From Elephas maximus indicus (lineage: Eukaryota; Chordata; Mammalia; Proboscidea; Elephantidae), in contig NC_064825.1 of the NCBI RefSeq assembly GCF_024166365.1, positions 101,322,480 to 101,386,479 of the forward strand: DNA of 64,000 nucleotides, given 5' to 3'. Below are positions 33,725-44,489 of the stretch, one piece after another. The notes under the pieces were generated by a model. It searched no databases. It saw nothing but the letters and a program-made list of their open reading frames with translations, and was not told where the DNA came from. Numbering within the stretch: position 1 is the stretch's first letter; the number at the start of each line of letters is the position of its first letter. Made by a program: the position numbers and the translations under genes.

Positions 33725-34745
33725 CGAGTCCTTGGACGGTGCAGACGGTTTGGTTGCTAACCGGAAAGGTTGGTGGTTTGAGTCCACCCAGAGGCACCTT
33801 GGAACAAAGGCCTGATGATCTACTGAAAAAATCTGCCATTGAAAAACCCTATGGAGCACAATTCTACTTTTTTTTTTTAATCTTAAAACTTTTTTTTAAT
33901 TGTACTTTAGATAAAGGCTTACAGAACAAACTAGTTTCTTATCAAACAATTAGTACACACATTGTTCTCTGACATTGGTTAACAACCCTACGACATTTCA
34001 GCACTTTCCCTTCTTAAACCTGGGTTCTGTATTACCAGTTTTCCTCTTCCGTCCTGCTTTCTAGTCCCTACCCCAGGGCTGGTGCACCGCTTTATTCTTG
34101 TTTTGTACCGTGGGGACTGTTCAATCTTTGGCTGAAGGGTGAACCTCAGGAGTGACCTTATTACTGAGTTTAAAGGGTGTCCAGGGGCCATACTCTCAGG
34201 GCTTTTCCAGTCTCTGTCAGGCCAGCAAGCCTGGTCTTCCTTTTTGAGTTAGAATTTTGTTCTCCATTTTTCTCCAGCTCTGTCTGGGACCCTCTATTGT
34301 GATCCCTGTCAGAGCAGTCAGCGGTGGTAGCAGGGCACCATCTCATTGTACTGGCCTCAGTCTGGTGCAGGCCGTGGTAGATGTGGTCCGTTAGTCCTTT
34401 GGGCCAATCTTTCCCTTGTATCTTTAGGTTTCTCCATTCTTCCTTGCTCCCAAAGGGGTGAGACCAGTGGAGTATCCTAGATGGCTGATCACAGGCTTTT
34501 AGGACCCCAGACGCTACTCACCAAAGTAGAACGTAGAACATATTCTTTAGAAACTCTGTGATGCTGGTTGAGCTCGATATTCCCCGAGTGATGGTCCCCA
34601 CAGCCCTCAGCCCAGCATTTCGGTCCCTCAGGGAGTTCGGACGTATCTGTGGAGCCACCGTGGCCCTGCCTCGTACAGGTGCAGAATTCTTCTCTTGACT
34701 CATAAATCAGAATTGATTCGGTGGCAACTGGTTTTTGTTTTTTAC
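33725..34745 (+). repeat. AfroSINE (long class) split by an L1
   Basis: Left part 33725-33867 with the AAAGGCCTGATGATCTACTG module; right part 34693-34745 (CATAAATCAGAATTGATTCG). Junction repeats AATTCTACTTT / AATTCTTCTCT. Confidence 0.82.
33868..34692 (-). mobile_element. L1 3' end inserted in AfroSINE
   Basis: About 0.8 kb of antisense L1 3'UTR behind a T tract, of a subfamily diverged from the 26.5-kb copy. Confidence 0.8.
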
Positions 34746-35454
34746 CAAAGCCTCTGCTTCTCTGAAGCTTTTGGGCACTGTGCCTCGCCCAGTGTAGTAG
34801 AGAGAAGAAAACATTTTAGACTGAAGTACAATGGGGTACAGTCTGCCCACAAAGTTCCCCCTAGACATTCATTTGTTGTGGTGTCCTCTGCTGTCGTACA
34901 TACACACACGTGCCTGTATAATGTGCTTCCTTACACCCAGCCCTCCTGGACTAGGATCGGGAAAAGTATCAACTCAGGGCTTTGGGTTTCTTGGTGGCTT
35001 CTAATGGCTGGGAAGGAGTGTGATGGCAGGGGTACCCAGGAGCCCATCCTAACTAATAGCAGGGGCAAAGAGAGAGGCAGTCGTTAACTTATTTCTTGTT
35101 CAGCTGCTCTATGTTGCCTGATTAATGACAGGTGAAGGAGTTGGACAGCCAAGAGATTGATTTTTCAGTGCATATTTTATGAGTTCATTTTTCCCTGGGT
35201 GCCGCTCCCCCGGCTGCTCTTCCTTCCCTTTAGTGCTCTGTCATCGCTTTCCTGCAAGGCCTTGTTTGATTTCCCCAGGCCCCGTTTCTGCAGACTTAGC
35301 CCCAGCTCCAAACAGGAGCACAGGCCAGTGAGTTGTTTGCTGATCAAGCAGATGGAGTCACTAGTTGAGCAGTTTTTGACTAGCTTTGTAGACAAAGACG
35401 AGCTGGTTCTTCTAAACCTTGGCTATCAGCATTGGTGTTTTTGAAGGGTTTGGG

Positions 35455-35683
35455 TTAATCTGCTGCCATCAAGTCGATTTCAACTCATAGCGCCCCTGTA
35501 GGACAGAGTAGAAATGCCCCCATAGGATTTCTAAGGTTGATCTTTATGCCCTCGAGTCAATTATGACTCATAATGGCCCTGTAGGACACTATAGAGTTTC
35601 CAAGGAGCGTCTGGTGGATTCGAACTGCTGACCTCTTGGCTAGCAGCCGTAGCACTTAACCACTACACCACCAGGGTTTCCAG
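35455..35683 (-). repeat. Composite AfroSINE pair
   Basis: A partial antisense copy (35455-35545) runs directly into a near-complete one (35546-35683, CTCGAGTCAATTATGACTCA to CACCAGGGTTTCC). Confidence 0.8.
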
Positions 35684-36229
35684 CCATGGAAGCAGCAATC
35701 AAGAAATCAAACAATGCATTGCATTGGGTAAAAAGACCTCTTTAAAGTGTTGAAAAGCAAAGATGTCACCTTGAAGTCTAAGGCGTGCCTGACCTAAGCC
35801 GTGGTATTTTCCATCTCATCATATGCATCATATGAATAAGGAAGACCGAAGAAGAACTGACACCTTTGAACTGTGGTGTTGGCGAAGAATATTGAATATA
35901 CCATGGACTGCCAAAAGGACGAACAAATCTGTCTTGGAAGAAGTACAGCCAGAATGCTCCTTAGAAACAAGGATGGCAAGACTGCATCTTACGTACTTTG
36001 GACATGTCGTCAGGAGGGATGAGTCCCTGGAGAAGAACATCATGCTTGGCAGAGTACAGGGTCAGCGGAAAAGAGGAAGACCCTCAACAAGGTAGATTGA
36101 CACAGTGGCTGCAACAAGGAGCTCAAGCATAACAATGATTATAAGGATGGCACGGGACCAGGTAGTGTTTTGTTCTGTTGTGCATAGGGTCGCTATGAGT
36201 TGGAACCAACTCGATGGTACCTAACAATC
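35684..36229 (+). mobile_element. RTE LINE 3' end, sense
   Basis: Sense copy of the RTE C-terminal coding part ([40 protein letters not shown]) plus its short 3'UTR ending ATGGTACCTAACAA. Its last 40 bp parallel the AfroSINE 3' end. Confidence 0.88.
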
Positions 36230-36235
36230 CTTATG

Positions 36236-36492
36236 GAGGAAACCCTGGTTGCATAGTGGTTAAGAGCTATGGCTGCTAACCAAAAGGTGGACAGTTCAAA
36301 TCCACCAGGCACTCCTTGGAAACCCTATGGGGCAGTTCCACTCTGTCCTTTAGGATTGCTATGAGTAGGAATCAACTTGACAGCAATGGGTTGGAAGCAA
36401 AGTGCCACATCTTTCTCCTGCGGAGTGGCTGGCGGGTTTGAACTGCTGACCTTTTGGTTAGGAGCCGAGCACTTAACCACTGAGTCCTCAGG
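36236..36492. repeat. AfroSINE (+) abutting an inverted AfroSINE fragment (-)
   Basis: 36236-36400 is a sense short-class copy. 36401-36492 is the antisense head half of another copy, with GCCACATCTTTCTCCTGCGG. Confidence 0.82.
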
Positions 36493-37392
36493 TTTACTAG
36501 GGCTTCTTTAAGGCCAGAATAACCCTTCATGGGCCTGGCCCACAACTAAATCGTGCCTGAATCAGTAGATCTGAATGTTACCGTTACATCCACCCACTGC
36601 ACCTCACCCCTCTTCTAAGCTAAGGCATTGATTCTTTCTGTGTGTGTGCTGAAAACAGACATAACGAAACCTGTGCCATCTCAGCAATTTCTGTGTGTAG
36701 GCACTGATTCTTAACCTTTCTTTGGGTTACACTCACCCCTTTGAGGATCGTGAGATGGGTAAAGGATGAAGCCTCTCCGCTGGAAAACCGCACATATTCG
36801 CACACATACAAAAATGTCCGTAGAACTTCAGGGTCTCGATGAACCCCCTAGACCTACATTGGATGCCCTAAGCATTTAGGAACCCCAGATTAAGAGCCCT
36901 GTTATAAGGAATCTGAAAGCACTCTGTCTCACGATCCCTGAAGGTGGAGAAAATAGAGGAAATGAAGGCGTCAGATAAGGAGGGTCTCAGAGTTATACTG
37001 TCTCATCCTGAAATGTTCTGTTTTAGAAAACGAGCCATCATCAATTTGGTTTAACAGTGGGGCAGAGACTCGAATATGGAATGTAGGCACACGGTCAGCA
37101 TGTTTCAATAAACAATACACACCTTAGTAACAAATATGTTTATTGGTAGTGAAAAAAATGGCTAAGTTTTATAGTAGAAGCGTGTGGGGGAAAATTGCTG
37201 AAAATAACATACATTTGAAAGAATGAGGCACTCAGTACTGACCCATATGGTAACCACTCCTACGCTTGCTCTTTATTTTTCTCAGCTTCTGCATAAAATA
37301 TCACTGTCCAGGGGAAATCTGCTTCAGAGTTAGCATGTGACCTTAAAGGAGTTCCATGGGATGGAAGACTGATTTTGAGCGCGTGTCTTCGA

Positions 37393-38155
37393 CTATTTTT
37401 TTTTTTTCCAGTTTAATAATCTGACTTATTTTGGTGAAAACACACATAACAAAACATGTACCAGTTCAACAATTTTTACACGCATGGATCATTGACCATG
37501 GTTACGTTCTTCACGTTGTGTCACTACCCTCCCCATCTCTGCCCCTGTTGATTCACCGCTGTTAACTTACACTCTCTGCCCCTTCAAGGTCTCACCTGTG
37601 GTTTAGAGCTGCTGTTGTCATTTCAGTCTCCTATAGGTAATTCTTCAATAGGGCACAAAGCTCAGGAAAGATATTCTGTATGTATTTATTTATAAATTCG
37701 TATTTAGTTTGCAGATGACTTCGTGGGATAGTTTTGGCTCCAGGTTCAAAAGTTGTTTCCAGGCAGTAGATTTGGGGGTCCCTCCAGTCTCAATGTGTCC
37801 AGTAATTCTAGCTTCCAATAAGAATTTAAAGTTCTGTTCCTCCATTTTCCCCCTTTAAATCATGATCCATCTATTGAGTCCCTGATCAAAACATTCAAGA
37901 ATGGTAGCCGGGCACCATCCGTTTCTTCTGGTCTCTTGGCAAAGCAATTAGAGCTGCAAACCATTTATTTCTCCAATTCCTGGATCTCCTCTTCCTCTGT
38001 TGCTCCAAACAATTAGGACTAATTGTTGTATCTTGGATAGCCCAGTGTCTTTGACTCTTTAAGGACATTTTTCCCTTTTCCAGTGACGTCTTAACTTCCA
38101 CTTTCATTACTTAGATATTAGTCTTTGTGCCATCATGTTGAGTTTCTTCATTTTA
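37393..38155 (-). mobile_element. Older L1 3' end
   Basis: Antisense, behind a T tract. Related to the copy at 48838-49345 (both have AAAACACACATAACAAAACA-like starts and a block with CATTTTTCCCTTTTCC). Confidence 0.75.
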
Positions 38156-38162
38156 GGTCCTC

Positions 38163-38512
38163 TGTTGGAAACCCTGGTGGCATAGTGGTTAAGTGCTACG
38201 GCTGCTAACCAAAAATTTGGCAGTTCAAATCCACAAGACAGTCCTTGGAAACTCTATGGGGGCAGTTCTACTCTGTCCTACAGGGTCGCTATGAGTCAGA
38301 GTCAACTCGGTGGCAACGGGTTTTGTTTTTAGTTTTTATAGGAGTTAGGGAGCCCTGGTGACGCCAGTAGTTAAGTGTTCAGCTGCTAACCAAAAAGGTC
38401 AGCAGTTTGAATCCACCAGCTATTCCTTGGAAACCCTATGGGGCAGTTTTACTCCATCATGTAGGTTCGCTATGAGTCGGAATCAACTCAACAGCATTGG
38501 GTTTGGTTTTCC
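38163..38512 (+). repeat. Two tandem AfroSINEs
   Basis: 38163-38333 and 38349-38512, same orientation, about 15 bp apart, each with its own head and tail. Confidence 0.88.
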
Positions 38513-38554
38513 AGTAAAGGCTTTAGTGGGTGATACTGTAGAGAGAGGTTACTT

Positions 38555-38735
38555 GTAAAAACATGGGCTCTGGCACTTACGAATGCTCTAGTCTTGGGCA
38601 AGTTACTTATCCTCTCTGCACTTCAGTTTTCTCCTATATAAAATTGGAGGCCGTATCTTCAGGGTTAATAAGGTCACAGGTGTACAGCGCTTGGCCCACG
38701 GTAGGCTCGGTGAGCAGATGTGATGTTATTATCTG
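38555..38735 (+). repeat. MIR element
   Basis: GGGCAAGTTACTTATCCTCT and CACTTCAGTTTTCTCCTATA. Confidence 0.78.
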
Positions 38736-39585
38736 CCTCATCAAAATTTAAACTGGACAAACCTTTTAATGGAGCACTGTGTGTCTGCAGAATCCCAGAC
38801 ACACTAAGCCTGTTTTAAATAGGCACCCAGCATTATGACGGGCTTACCTTGTTGTCTGTTATCAGGGATGAGGCCATTTCTTTCCTCTGCCCCAGATTCC
38901 GGATGTTATAAATCTCCCAGTGAGTCATCTGGTGTCTCCTGTCCCCCTCCCAGCCATCCTGCGGGGCTGCACCAGGCCTCTCTTATCTGTATGTGGAAAT
39001 TTGCTCACCTGCTGATTCTATACTCAGTCCTTGCCTTCCTCTTCAAAATGACTTCTCCCAGCTAGCCTCCCCTCCAGCTATTTTTTTCTGATTCTCCATT
39101 TCTGGCAACAGTCCCTGTGTCTTGATTGAGACACTGCCCTTGTCATATCTGAGCAAGTGTCACCAAAGGCCTCAGGTGAGTCTCAGGGGACCTTTTCCTC
39201 CTCTTCCTTGGCTGCCCTCAGCTGTGCCTCAGAGGTGGCCCAGAGGGTCTGCAGGGGACAGCAGATCCTGTCTAAGCACTTCAGAGGGGCAGTGTGCAGT
39301 CAGTCCAGTGGCATCCCAGCAACAGCCTCATCCCTGGTCCCGTGGCCCTTGCAGCTCATTATTTAGGGACTTCCCAGTTCCCAGCCTGAGTGTCCCTAGA
39401 GAAGCAGCCAGAGGAGCTGGTGTCCCTGGGCAACTGAGCAGCCTCCTAAATGTTCTTTTGACACTTGTTTTTCTCTTCCAGCTGCAGAGCCGCTGCTCCG
39501 TGAGCCAAGCCTGGATGCCAGGGCAGCCACCGTGGCAGCAGAGTGCAACCTGCGGGCAAGCCGGCGCTGACAGAGCTCGCAAAGA

Positions 39586-39656
39586 CGTGTGTGCGTGTGT
39601 TGTGTGCGCCTGTGCAGGGGGAGTGGTGTGCTGTTTGTGTGTGCATGTGTCTGTTT
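39586..39656 (+). repeat. TG-rich tract in CRY2 3'UTR
   Basis: Imperfect (TG)n (GTGTGTGCGTGTGTTGTGTG and following). A second such tract lies at 40803-40862. Confidence 0.7.
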
Positions 39657-41769
39657 ACACTCTGTGACTCTGAATGCTGCCTGGGCTGGAGCAGTCCCTG
39701 CAGCACGCTTCACCTCGAGTGCTGTGCCTGCCTCCAGACACAAGGCTAGATGTCACAGCTGAGACCTGTCCCTGCCAGCCAACAGCCTGGTCTGAGTGGA
39801 ACATAGTGGTAGGATCTTAGCTGGGATTCTGGCTTCTGCCTCCTCAGTTCACCCTCCTCACATCAGGCCAAGGAGCAGAAAGGCAACATCTTTGGCTCTT
39901 GTCAAGAGTATGGGATTCTAGAGGCAGCCAGAGCCCTGCAAAGTTCTGCATTTTGACCCTGGAGGCTGAGCAGACTGGAGTGGATGGATGCCGTCCAGAC
40001 CTAGCCACCTGGTCTGGCACCTTTCTCATCTTAAAAGCCCCTGCTCTGGTCCTCCAGACCCTTCCTCGGGTACGTGGGACTGAGCACAAGGCTGTGTACA
40101 GATGATAGCTCTGAAAAGTTCCCACCAACCAGCACATGGAAGGATACCCAATACTTGCCTGGTGGGATGTACGCAGACTGTAGGTAGCAGCCTCAGCCAG
40201 CACAGCTGCCTTTTCAGAGCTGAAAGCCCAAGGCTAGGAAGAGAATTCCAGCTCTGTACTTCCCCAGAAGCTAAGAGCCAGCCTGGAGCTTATCCAGGAG
40301 CTGGGGAGGGCAGGGGCAGACATGCCTTCTCCATGAGGAGGCCAGGTTCCTGGGGGCATAGAGCCCCAGCCCCTGTGGCCCCACTCCAAGACCACAGTGC
40401 CACCAGTGAGGACAGCTGACCCCCAGCCATGGAGGCCGTTCTAGTCTTTCTTCTGGAGCCTTCCAGGGCCTACCCCGCACTGGATATCATCCAAGCTGCC
40501 ATGTCAGCTGTCCCAGTAGCTGGACTCCAAGAACCCAGGCAGATGGACTCAGGGGACTGCCAGAGGCAGTTGGCAGAGGTCAAACTAGAGATCATACCCA
40601 ACACACCAACCCTTCCAGAAGCATCAGGTGGGAGGTTTGACCCAGAGAAGTCAAGCCTCGCATTACGGGAATGGCCAGTGCCGCCCACCACTCCCCTCCC
40701 ACTGTCGAAGGCCTCTGTTGAGAAACACTTAATGAAAAGGACTGTGTTGTCAGCTGGAGCAAGTCTTCCTTCCACGCTGTGGCCTGCACTTCGGCCACAA
40801 AGTTCGTGTGTGTGTCTGTGTGTGCCTTTGTGTGTGCACGCGTGCGTACATACACGTGCTTGTGTAGCTGAGAGGCCGATTCCTCTTTGGGTTTTTGTCC
40901 TCACGTGTAACATTAAGCTGGCCTCTTGGCCTTCTCCTCTCTACCTCCCCTGTGACCTTTCCTAGTCTCATAGCTGTTAATGCCCTTGGCCCCTGCCCTG
41001 TCCCTCGATGTCTTCTGTCCCCAGACCAGAGCCCTGGGGTCATGCCCCTGTCTCCTGCAGTTGTCCAGCATGTTGACAGGCTTCTTCCTGAGAGGTCCTC
41101 AGTTTTCTCAGCCAGAGAGCTGCCTTTAGAGTCCAACTGTTGTATGTCACCTTTACTAGAAATATCCTGTAATCATGTGGGGAGGGTAGGGCACACATCT
41201 GGTGTGTATTCAGAGTACTGGGTTGAGGGCTTCCCTCAGTCCCAGCCAGGAGGAAAGAGAATCAGGGGCTATTGCCTGAAGGGGAGTGGAGTGAGCCTGG
41301 AAGGGCTAATCTGAGACATGGAGGATGCCCAAGGGCTTAGGGCCAAAATCAGTATTTATTTAGCAGCACCTTCAAACCTCAGGATGGTTTGATGGTACTG
41401 ATGACTTAATGGTGGCTCTCTCCCCTAAGGCACAAGTCGGGCGGGACCACACCCCCTGCTTCTCCACCTTCCCTCGCATGCTGGCCCACCCCCAGGACAA
41501 CCTTGCAGTGGGGTGGGGCAGTCCACCCCTGGAGCTGGAGGGGCGGGGCGGAGAGGGTACAGCCAGTGGCCTGGAGCTCCACCGGGGCCTCACGTCTCCC
41601 CTCTTCTAGCTCGGGCAGCACTGGGGGTGCCACAGAGTGATGCAAACCCTGATCCAAGGGCCAGCATGGGGAAGAGATGGTCGCAGGCAAAATGCACTTT
41701 ATACAGAGGTTTTCTACTGCTGGGAAGGTGTGTTTCTCCCACGGTTTGTTTGTGAACATGCACTCGTTT

Positions 41770-41775
41770 TATAAA
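41770..41775 (+). terminator. CRY2 poly(A) signal, TATAAA variant
   Basis: TATAAA, a common variant of AATAAA, lies about 20 nt before a likely cleavage zone (about 41790-41800). A GT-rich downstream element follows (TGTGCTGTTGTCAGTTTTGT). No canonical AATAAA was seen nearby. Confidence 0.65.
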
Positions 41776-41795
41776 CATCTGATCCTGTCAAAGCA

Positions 41796-43989
41796 AAGCT
41801 GTGCTGTTGTCAGTTTTGTGGGAGGTTTGGGGACTGGGGTTGGTAAGGCTGAGCCTAGCTGAGACCTTAGCCAGACCATCTTGATCCTGCTGGAGCCAGA
41901 GCCTCTCGCCCCTCCTTTGTCCCAGGTGAGCAGCCCAGCAGACCAATGATAGCTCCAGAGCAGGGTGCTCAGTGTTGGGGTCATTTGGCCATAATGGTGC
42001 TGAGCAGTCCAGCGCAGGATGGGGTTCCTGAGTACTGTCCTGTGGTGACCCTACCTGTCAGCCCCTTATGCCCCCCCACCCAAGATGGTGGCAGGCCCTC
42101 TTCAGGCCCTCAGTCCATCCTTTACCTCAGTGCCACCACTTCAGCTGCAGCTGTGCAGTGAGCTGTGTGGGTAGATGGTCAAGAACTATCCATAGCTATG
42201 CCCAGAGTCTGGATGCTGGCATTCCCCCATGCCATGTGGCCAGAGAGTGGCCCCTTTCTGTGCAGTGTGCATGGGCTTTCCTGCTGGGGACACTTGCCCT
42301 GGATTGGACCACTGGGCTGGGAGCTTTGGTAGCCCCCATACCAACTCCCTGTGGGAAGGGACTTCAGGAAGGCCCAGGGATGTCACAGTCTGCCCTGCAG
42401 TGAGAAAGGGAGAAAATGGAGCAACATAACCCTGGGGCTTATCTTATTCTTGGCCTTGTTTTAAAGCTCTTGCTGTCTCCCCATCAACACTTGGGCCTGT
42501 CCTTCCCTTCTCCTGGTTTCTGTCTAATGTGGCTTTGGCTTGGCCCTGAGGCTAAGATTCCTTTGTTCTTGGGTAGAAGGTTCTGGAAGAGAGTTATCCT
42601 ACACACACACACTCCTGACCTTCCCATCCTCCATAGCTGAGACAACCACATACTTTAAGGAACAATTATTACCCATGATGGCAAGACTGCTTTCCTGGAA
42701 GGAAAAGCCAGGCAACACAGCAGCAGATGTTTAACGTGAAGACCTAGGGAAAGGGGCCTGGGCCAAGATAGTGGGAGAGGTAAAGTGGCCACCCGTCTGG
42801 GCCCCAGGGGCAAGGAGAAGAGAAGCAGCCAGGGCCTTTGGTTCTAGGTATTGGAATGTTGTGGCTATAGCTGAAAGGTTGTTTATTGCAAGGTGAGTGC
42901 TTGCAGCTCCTTTCTGGGTGCTACATTGGAAGAAAAGAGGCCAGCATGACCAGTTGGCAGTCCAGATTTGCAAATAGGATTCCTCAAGCTGTGAAACAGT
43001 TTGTCTGCCCCTTCTCCAAGGAGGGGAAGGACAGGACCTGTGTGGTTCTCTCAGTTGGCTAGAGAAGCCAGTGAGGTTTGGCCAGAAGCTCTATGACCCA
43101 CCAAAGCTAGGGCCGTGGTCTTGGCCTAAGTGTCAAACAGCCTCTGCTGTGAAAGAAGCAGGGAACATAAGGCCTGCAGGTCAAGGCTTAGCCCTCTGAG
43201 GGGAGAGAAGATCAGGAGGGAACCACAGCCCAAACCTGGCAGGGGCAGAGGTGCAGGAGGGAACAGAAACTTAACCAAAGGAATCCCAGGAAGACAACAG
43301 GTGGGAGCAGAGGGAAAGGCCCAAAGTCTTAGAGTGAGAGAAGCCAGCTATGGGGTATTTGTGGGGGCAAAAGAGAGGTGCTTTGCAGGAAATGCAATTG
43401 AGGCAGTAAATGGGAAGAAAGAGAAAGCTGGGCAAGTCCTGACATAAGGTAGGGGAAGTTGAGGGACTGAGAAGCCAAGAGGAAGGACTCAATTCACCTT
43501 TAGTAGCTGTTTGGGGCTGAAGAGAGCCTGGGGCCAGTCTTCAGGGAGGAGAGGGACAAGGTAAAGGGACAGGAATGGGGAGAGGCCTGGATCCTAGTGC
43601 AGGAGAGGGGTGTCGCCTGGATTCGGGTGACAACACATTCATATTACGTTGTATTTTCATAAACATGAGAGTGGTATTAATGTCCCCATTTCACAGATGA
43701 GAAAACCAGACCTTAGGACTGTCAAGTCACGAATGCAACGCCCCACCGCCTATTCACTGGGAATTCACGCCACGTCACTCCAAACCTTTCTGCTCTTCAC
43801 CACCCTCTCTCCTTTCTCAGCGACCTTCCTTTCCTGCCTTCTTTGTCTGCTGCGGGGGAGCCAACCAGGGCCTTGGGGACTAAGGGGCCCGTCATTAGTT
43901 ACCTGATGATGCCTGGGCGTTAGACCCGCCCCCAGGGAGGCTTTGTGGTGGGGCACAGGGACAGCATCAAACTTAGGGCGGAGCGAGGC
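41796..43989. other. CRY2-MAPK8IP1 intergenic region
   Basis: About 2.2 kb without AfroSINE, L1 or RTE. One MIR-like fragment lies at 43640-43740 (minus orientation: TTTCACAGATGAGAAAAC and flanks). The rest is unique-looking, with no open frame that resembles a gene. Confidence 0.65.
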
Positions 43990-44010
43990 CAAACCCAGAG
44001 GCCCCGAAGC

Positions 44011-44029
44011 GGGGGGGGGGGGGGGGGGG
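44011..44029 (+). repeat. G19 homopolymer
   Basis: Uninterrupted run of 19 G ending 4 bp before the RE1 element. Assembly length is unreliable at such tracts; it has strong G-quadruplex potential. Confidence 0.85.
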
Positions 44030-44033
44030 CGAC

Positions 44034-44054
44034 TTCAGCACCTCGGCGAGCGCC
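44034..44054 (+). promoter_or_regulatory. RE1/NRSE (REST-binding) element
   Basis: TTCAGCACC, a 2-bp spacer and GGCGAGCGCC give about 18 of 21 positions of the RE1 consensus, with the left half perfect. REST control of the IB1/MAPK8IP1 promoter is established in the literature for restricting it to neurons and islet cells. It lies 335 bp before the start codon. Confidence 0.8.
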
Positions 44055-44261
44055 CCGGGGCGGGGCTCGGCGTGCCGGGGGCGGGGCAGGGGGCGGGGCG
44101 CACGAGACCCCGGCGAGGGCCCGGGGCGCGCGCGGGGGCGCTCTCTCCAGTGCCGAGCGGTGCGCGGTCCGGAGCCGCGCCCTGCCCTGCGCAGGTGCGC
44201 CCGCGAGCCCGCCCAGCCGGAGCCCGGGTGGCGGCCCCCTAGCCGCGCCTACTTCGCCGCC

Positions 44262-44273
44262 GCCGCCGTCGCC

Positions 44274-44324
<51 letters not shown>

Positions 44325-44345
44325 TTCTCAGCCGCCGCCGCCTCC
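44262..44345 (+). repeat. GCC trinucleotide repeat in MAPK8IP1 5'UTR
   Basis: About 27 triplets of mostly GCC with GTC, ACC and TCC interruptions, just before the start codon. The longest pure run is about ten to eleven units (near 44287-44319). Confidence 0.85.
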
Positions 44346-44388
44346 TCCTCTCCGCGCTCCGCCCGGATGGCCAGGGCTGGGCCCGAGA

Positions 44389-44489
44389 ATGGCGGAGCGA
44401 GAGAGCGGCGGCCTGGGCGGGGGGACCGCGTCCCCGCCTGCCGCCTCTCCGTTCCTGGGGCTGCACATCGCGTCGCCTCCCAATTTCAG
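44389..44489 (+). CDS. MAPK8IP1: MAPK8IP1 coding exon 1 (residues 1-33 and part of 34)
   Basis: Encodes [20 protein letters not shown] then [13 protein letters not shown]. It sits in a CpG island directly after a GCC-repeat 5'UTR. The donor is TTCAG|GTGAGA. Confidence 0.96.

Larger units (their letters stand above)
39482..41795 (+). other. CRY2: CRY2 terminal 3'UTR exon (inferred)
   Basis: A strong acceptor (pyrimidine-rich TTTTTCTCTTCCAG ending at 39481) opens about 2.3 kb without AfroSINE, L1 or RTE copies, while both flanks are repeat-rich. It ends at the poly(A) signal variant TATAAA (41770-41775), followed by a GT-rich stretch. The stop-adjacent donor at 26232 needs a downstream partner, and this is the best one. 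TG-rich tracts lie at 39586-39656 and 40803-40862. The exon is inferred from signals and my memory of human CRY2 ending about 2 kb before MAPK8IP1. The exact 3' end is approximate. Confidence 0.75.
43990..44388 (+). promoter_or_regulatory. MAPK8IP1 CpG-island promoter and 5'UTR
   Basis: Very GC- and CpG-rich. It contains a 19-bp G tract (44011-44029), an RE1/NRSE-like element (44034-44054), several GGGGCGGGG Sp1 boxes (44055-44100) and a GCC-repeat leader up to 44345. There is no TATA box. An ATG at 44367 opens an overlapping upstream frame before the true start at 44389. Confidence 0.8.

Noticed and set aside
40429-40965. 178-codon open frame on + in the CRY2 3'UTR
   Set aside because: No recognisable domain, low-complexity VCLCVPLCVHACVHTRAC from the TG tract, and it lies inside the inferred 3'UTR. 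Probably chance.
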